Source: CBDFLS01 sp965249185
GTDB lineage: Bacteria > Chloroflexota > Dehalococcoidia > Lucifugimonadales > Australimonadaceae
Assembly: GCA_965249185.1 (NCBI GenBank)
Contig: CBDFLS010000002.1
Span: 1,054,001-1,118,000 of the forward strand
DNA length: 64,000 bases
Direction of reading: 5' to 3'
A model generated the notes under the pieces. That model saw only the letters and a list, made by a program, of their open reading frames with translations, ran no database searches and was not told the DNA's origin. Of the stretch, positions 62,301 through 64,000 are shown one piece after another. Made by a program: the position numbers and the translations under genes. Position 1 is the stretch's first letter; every line of letters starts with the position of its first letter.

Positions 62301-64000
62301 CGGCTGGGCAGACATGACTGAGACGGCCAGGCTCACCGCCTCCGACGCTGCGGCCGGAGACGAGTTCGGAACTTCGGTGGCCGTGCACGGCGACACCATC
62401 GTGGTCGGGGCGCCCGAGGAAGCCACCGGAGCGAGGGGTTCAGCCTACATCTTCACCAGGCCCGCAAACGGCTGGGGCAACTGGAGCACCCTGAATGCCA
62501 ATGTCAAGGCCGGTTTGACCGCCACGCTGAGAGGCTTTAAGGGTGGCGACCGGTTCGGTCGCTCCGTAGCGGTGCATGGCGACACGGTCGTGGTCGGGGC
62601 GTTCGAAGAAAACGGCGATGGCGATAAAGGTGCGGCTTATGTATTCACCAAGTCCGCAACCACCGGCGTCTGGGACGACTGGGACGACTGGAATGACCCG
62701 AAGACAAGCGATGCAACTGCCAGGCTGACCGCCTCCGACCGCGCCACCGACGACAAGTTCGGCTCTTCCGTCGCAATAGACGATGACACCATCGTGGTTG
62801 GGGCGCCCTACAACGACTACGACGACAGCGATAACGACACCGATGACGACGAGGGTGCGGTCTACGTCTTCACCAAGCCCGAGAGCGGTGGCTGGGCCAA
62901 CGATACCGAGACCGCCAAGCTGATCGCCTTCGACCGCGCGGAGAACGACCAGTTCGGATTCTCCGTCGCGGTGGACGGCGACACCATCGTGGTTGGTGCG
63001 AACCAAGACGACAGCGACCGTGGTTCAGTGTACGTATTCACCGAGCCCTCCACCGGCGGCTGGACCGATACGGAAGGTACGGACAAGCTCGTCGCCTACG
63101 ATCGCAGTGGGGGCGACCTGTTCGGCTACTCCGTCGCTGTGGACGGAGACACCGTCCTGATCGGGGCGAAAGACGAAGGCGATACCAACGAAGAATATGG
63201 GGCAGCCTACGTGTTCGGCACCGGTGCGGAGTGGGCCGACATCCCCGGGAGCGGAGCGGGGACCATCTCGCACATCGCCAGGGGTCTGCGCAACAACGTC
63301 GAGCACACCTTCCGGGTCCGCGCGGTGAACGCGGCGGGAGCGGGCTTCGCGTCCGAAGTGGACGCGGAGCCAGTGGCGGCGAGTGTCCCCTCCGGACCCG
63401 CGGGCTTCACCGCCACTCAGACCGGCGTCGGCCAGGTGCTCTTGAAGTGGGCCAAGAGCACTGTCCCGCTGACCATCACCGATTATTCGTTTTATCAGAA
63501 CCCGGGGGTGGATGGGGACGGTTGGACCGATATCGACGGAAGCGATTCGAGCACCGACTCCCACACGGTCACCGGCCTGACTACCGGAGGCACCTACACC
63601 TTCGACCTCCGCGCCCACAACGGTGGCGGTCAAAACGCCGCCGGCAGCCAGTCCGTAACTCTAGAAGCCCGGGCCGCGGCGCCCACCGGGTTCACCGCGG
63701 ACGCGGGCGACGAGCAGGTGAAGCTGAGTTGGGACGATCCCGGTGATTCGACCATAGACAAGTACCAGCACTTCCAGATCGACCCGAGCAAGCTGACCGC
63801 CTCCGACGGCCTTCGGAGCGACGAATTCGGCTATTCGGTGGCGGTGGACGGCAACACCGCCGTGATCGGGGCATACCAAGACGACGACGCCACCAACGGC
63901 GACGATTCCGGTTCGGCCTACGTCTTTACCAAGGTCTCCGGCGCATGGAAGCAGGTAGCCAAGCTCATCGCCGATGACGGCGCGGCGAACGACGAGTTCG
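59314..64000 (+). CDS. giant secreted protein with FN3 domains split by seven-repeat FG-GAP propellers (3' end outside window)
   Basis: The frame from ATG 59314 stays open for all 1562 codons to the window edge. A signal peptide ('LAIAAMVAVLALLSEST') starts it. Domain order: half of an FN3 domain (about 42-78), seven FG-GAP repeats (about 79-500), the second FN3 half (about 503-550), complete FN3 domains (about 562-850), half an FN3, seven more FG-GAP repeats (about 887-1303), the second FN3 half, one complete FN3, then a third split FN3 with its array beginning. Each FG-GAP unit reads about 'FGxSVAVDGDTxVVGA..D..GAAYVFT' with Asp-rich calcium-type loops. FG-GAP propellers occur in integrin alpha chains and bacterial adhesins. 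Surface adhesion or polymer binding is likely; no enzyme domain is visible yet. Confidence 0.88.
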   Translation, partial: MRSSSRSQRLAIAAMVAVLALLSESTVPLTTSAQSETPPDKPSGLSTEAGDTQVRLSWEDPEDSTIDEYELWQIAERATLTAANTDLDDQFGNSIAVAGDAAVVGMPGDDDTQNNSGAVLAFTRDSNGDWSQAAKLKAGDAGADDNFGTSVALDGNTMVVGAFWDDDNGSQSGSVYVFTEPTGGWGDWDSLNDLAKAALTAKIVPAGAAAGDEFGRSVAVDDSTGAIVAGAWHDGSNEGSAYVFTEPTGGWSGWGTLTDPAKANLTATLTASNAAVNDYFGHSVAVDGDTVLIGASGRDSGKGAVYVFTKPETDGGWTGNLDIDTGDATKLTASDGANDDFLGASVAIDDGTAVIGAIGDDANEDDGDNTNDLTNAGSAYVFIEGPNGWSQAAKLTASDREVDARDDSQFGISVAVSGDIVVVGADGVDQSATETNFGAAYVFTKPATGWADNTETAKLTASDRNTNHDFGSSVAIDGDTVVVGAEGKDSGEGAAYVFDIVDWEDIADSDAATTSYIVTGLTNDIDHTFRVRAAVDGTEASDPSVSVAGTPKAASYAPARPLNFSITQTGIGEVELTWDAHGYPLTVTGYEYSQDDGGGVTWTPIADSDSSTVSYTVTSLYSIPYTFAVRAVNSAFNKDVNSDRLTASDSRSVTIVANIPAAPDSYSAVAGDKQVWLGWRSPADFTISGYEYRQKEGTDAFDVLETIPGSRSGTTFHIVTGLTNGTGYTFQVRAVNAAGKSDWSGEQSATPVAASSAPVKPEGFSARQTGIGQVELTWEASSNPLNVTGYQFKQNSGSWTTIPNSDSSTVSHIITSLTQGVTYTFRVRAVNSAGSTESDSQPVTVVDVPAAPAPFAAKAGDTQVRLTWNDPGNASITKYQLWQFPKKLIADKPTKYDEFGYSVAVDGDTLVIGALGDDPGNTGAAYVFTRGAGGWSQVGKLTAADRGLDAGFGHAVAVHGDTIVVGAYEEDHPNPDDPNNDFNDVGAAYVFTMPATGWADMTETARLTASDAAAGDEFGTSVAVHGDTIVVGAPEEATGARGSAYIFTRPANGWGNWSTLNANVKAGLTATLRGFKGGDRFGRSVAVHGDTVVVGAFEENGDGDKGAAYVFTKSATTGVWDDWDDWNDPKTSDATARLTASDRATDDKFGSSVAIDDDTIVVGAPYNDYDDSDNDTDDDEGAVYVFTKPESGGWANDTETAKLIAFDRAENDQFGFSVAVDGDTIVVGANQDDSDRGSVYVFTEPSTGGWTDTEGTDKLVAYDRSGGDLFGYSVAVDGDTVLIGAKDEGDTNEEYGAAYVFGTGAEWADIPGSGAGTISHIARGLRNNVEHTFRVRAVNAAGAGFASEVDAEPVAASVPSGPAGFTATQTGVGQVLLKWAKSTVPLTITDYSFYQNPGVDGDGWTDIDGSDSSTDSHTVTGLTTGGTYTFDLRAHNGGGQNAAGSQSVTLEARAAAPTGFTADAGDEQVKLSWDDPGDSTIDKYQHFQIDPSKLTASDGLRSDEFGYSVAVDGNTAVIGAYQDDDATNGDDSGSAYVFTKVSGAWKQVAKLIADDGAANDEF
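59548..60812 (+). repeat. FG-GAP array 1: seven repeats inside a split FN3 domain
   Basis: Seven units begin with QFGNSIAV, NFGTSVAL, EFGRSVAV, YFGHSVAV, FLGASVAI, QFGISVAV and DFGSSVAI, each followed about 8-10 residues later by a '(V/I)GA' strand and then 'YVF' or 'LAF'. Unit length varies from about 45 to 65 residues because of loop insertions. Before the array the FN3 strand 'IDEYELWQI' appears; after it, 'WEDIADSDAATTSYIVTGL' continues the FN3 fold. Confidence 0.88.
60988..61860 (+). repeat. three uninterrupted FN3 domains
   Basis: Three consecutive FN3 units start near 'PARPLNFSITQTGIGEVELTW', 'PDSYSAVAGDKQVWLGW' and 'PEGFSARQTGIGQVELTW'. Each ends with the 'YTFxVRAVNxAG' strand-G region. 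They show the uninterrupted sequence between strand C ('GYEYRQKEG') and the 'IPGS' segment, the place where the FG-GAP arrays sit in the split units. Confidence 0.85.
61972..63222 (+). repeat. FG-GAP array 2: seven repeats inside a split FN3 domain
   Basis: Units begin EFGYSVAV, GFGHAVAV, EFGTSVAV, RFGRSVAV, KFGSSVAI, QFGFSVAV and LFGYSVAV, again seven. The array starts after 'ITKYQLWQF' and ends before 'WADIPGSGAGTISHIARGL', the same FN3 break points as in array 1. Loops in units 2 and 5 are rich in Asp and Asn ('DDSDNDTDDDE'), which suggests calcium binding. Confidence 0.88.
63781..64000 (+). repeat. FG-GAP array 3 (first repeat, then window edge)
   Basis: After the FN3 half 'AGDEQVKLSWDDPGDSTIDKYQHFQI' a new array opens with EFGYSVAV and '(V)IGA...SAYVFT', and a second unit begins at 'ANDEF' where the window stops. 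This shows the split-FN3 module recurs at least three times. Confidence 0.85.

Noticed and set aside
59524..63906. Several long open frames on the minus strand opposite the giant FN3/FG-GAP gene
   Set aside because: They mirror the repeats of the plus-strand gene, have no good ribosome binding sites, and arise from its repeated Gly/Asp/Val codons in a GC-rich sequence. The plus frame is continuous with signal peptide and clear domains.

Overview
The window is GC-rich, densely coding chromosomal DNA from a bacterium. No marker gene names the lineage. The gene set resembles Chloroflexota of the Dehalococcoidia/SAR202 type: a TAXI receptor lipoprotein with the Val/Glu/Lys repeat linker common in that phylum, tandem D-aminoacylase-like amidohydrolases, Rieske and extradiol oxygenases, several CoA-ester enzymes, a flavin-dependent LLM oxidoreductase, and a CIRCE-controlled groESL operon. 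This assignment is inference.

Layout. 1-7011 (minus strand) is a catabolic block: a Rieske oxygenase cut by the window edge, two tandem paralogous amidohydrolases, a two-subunit CoA-transferase and a LigB-type extradiol dioxygenase. 7177-15821 (plus) holds an NfeD protease with an SPFH partner, recG, an acyl-ACP desaturase-like diiron protein, argS and a methyltransferase. 15977-23754 holds two acyl-CoA synthetases, two enoyl-CoA hydratases, a beta-helix/DUF11 surface protein and a cupredoxin lipoprotein. 23872-26026 is groESL with a near-consensus promoter, a perfect CIRCE operator and a terminator hairpin. An aminotransferase, an MFS exporter and an M16 peptidase follow.

30247-31583 is a scar: an IS1595-type element lies between two truncated genes, a possible toxin-like nuclease and a DUF262 protein. 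31719-53154 is mostly housekeeping: sbcC, etfBA, an EF-G paralogue, a putative HExxH peptidase, a TM0106 nuclease, a TolB-like lipoprotein, an AlkD-like glycosylase, an ACMSD-like amidohydrolase, an alpha/beta hydrolase, an LLM oxidoreductase, an orphan TAXI receptor, tRNA-Gln next to gltX, and rluD-like/lspA.

53174-59160 is an insertion-sequence nest: two almost identical IS1380-family copies in opposite orientation enclose remnants of two IS3-family elements and an IS110-family element. Each IS1380 transposase carries an in-frame palindromic repeat encoding a CPEPVEG peptide.

59314-64000 is the start of a very large secreted protein that runs off the window. It alternates ordinary fibronectin type III (FN3) domains with FN3 domains that appear to be split by an inserted array of FG-GAP repeats. 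The two complete arrays each have exactly seven repeats, as expected for a seven-bladed beta-propeller. This is the most unusual architecture in the window.

Together the metabolic genes suggest oxidation of aromatic or other organic-matter-derived compounds: oxygenases open rings, synthetases and CoA-transferases make CoA esters, hydratases carry out beta-oxidation steps, and EtfAB takes up the electrons. Substrates cannot be read from sequence.
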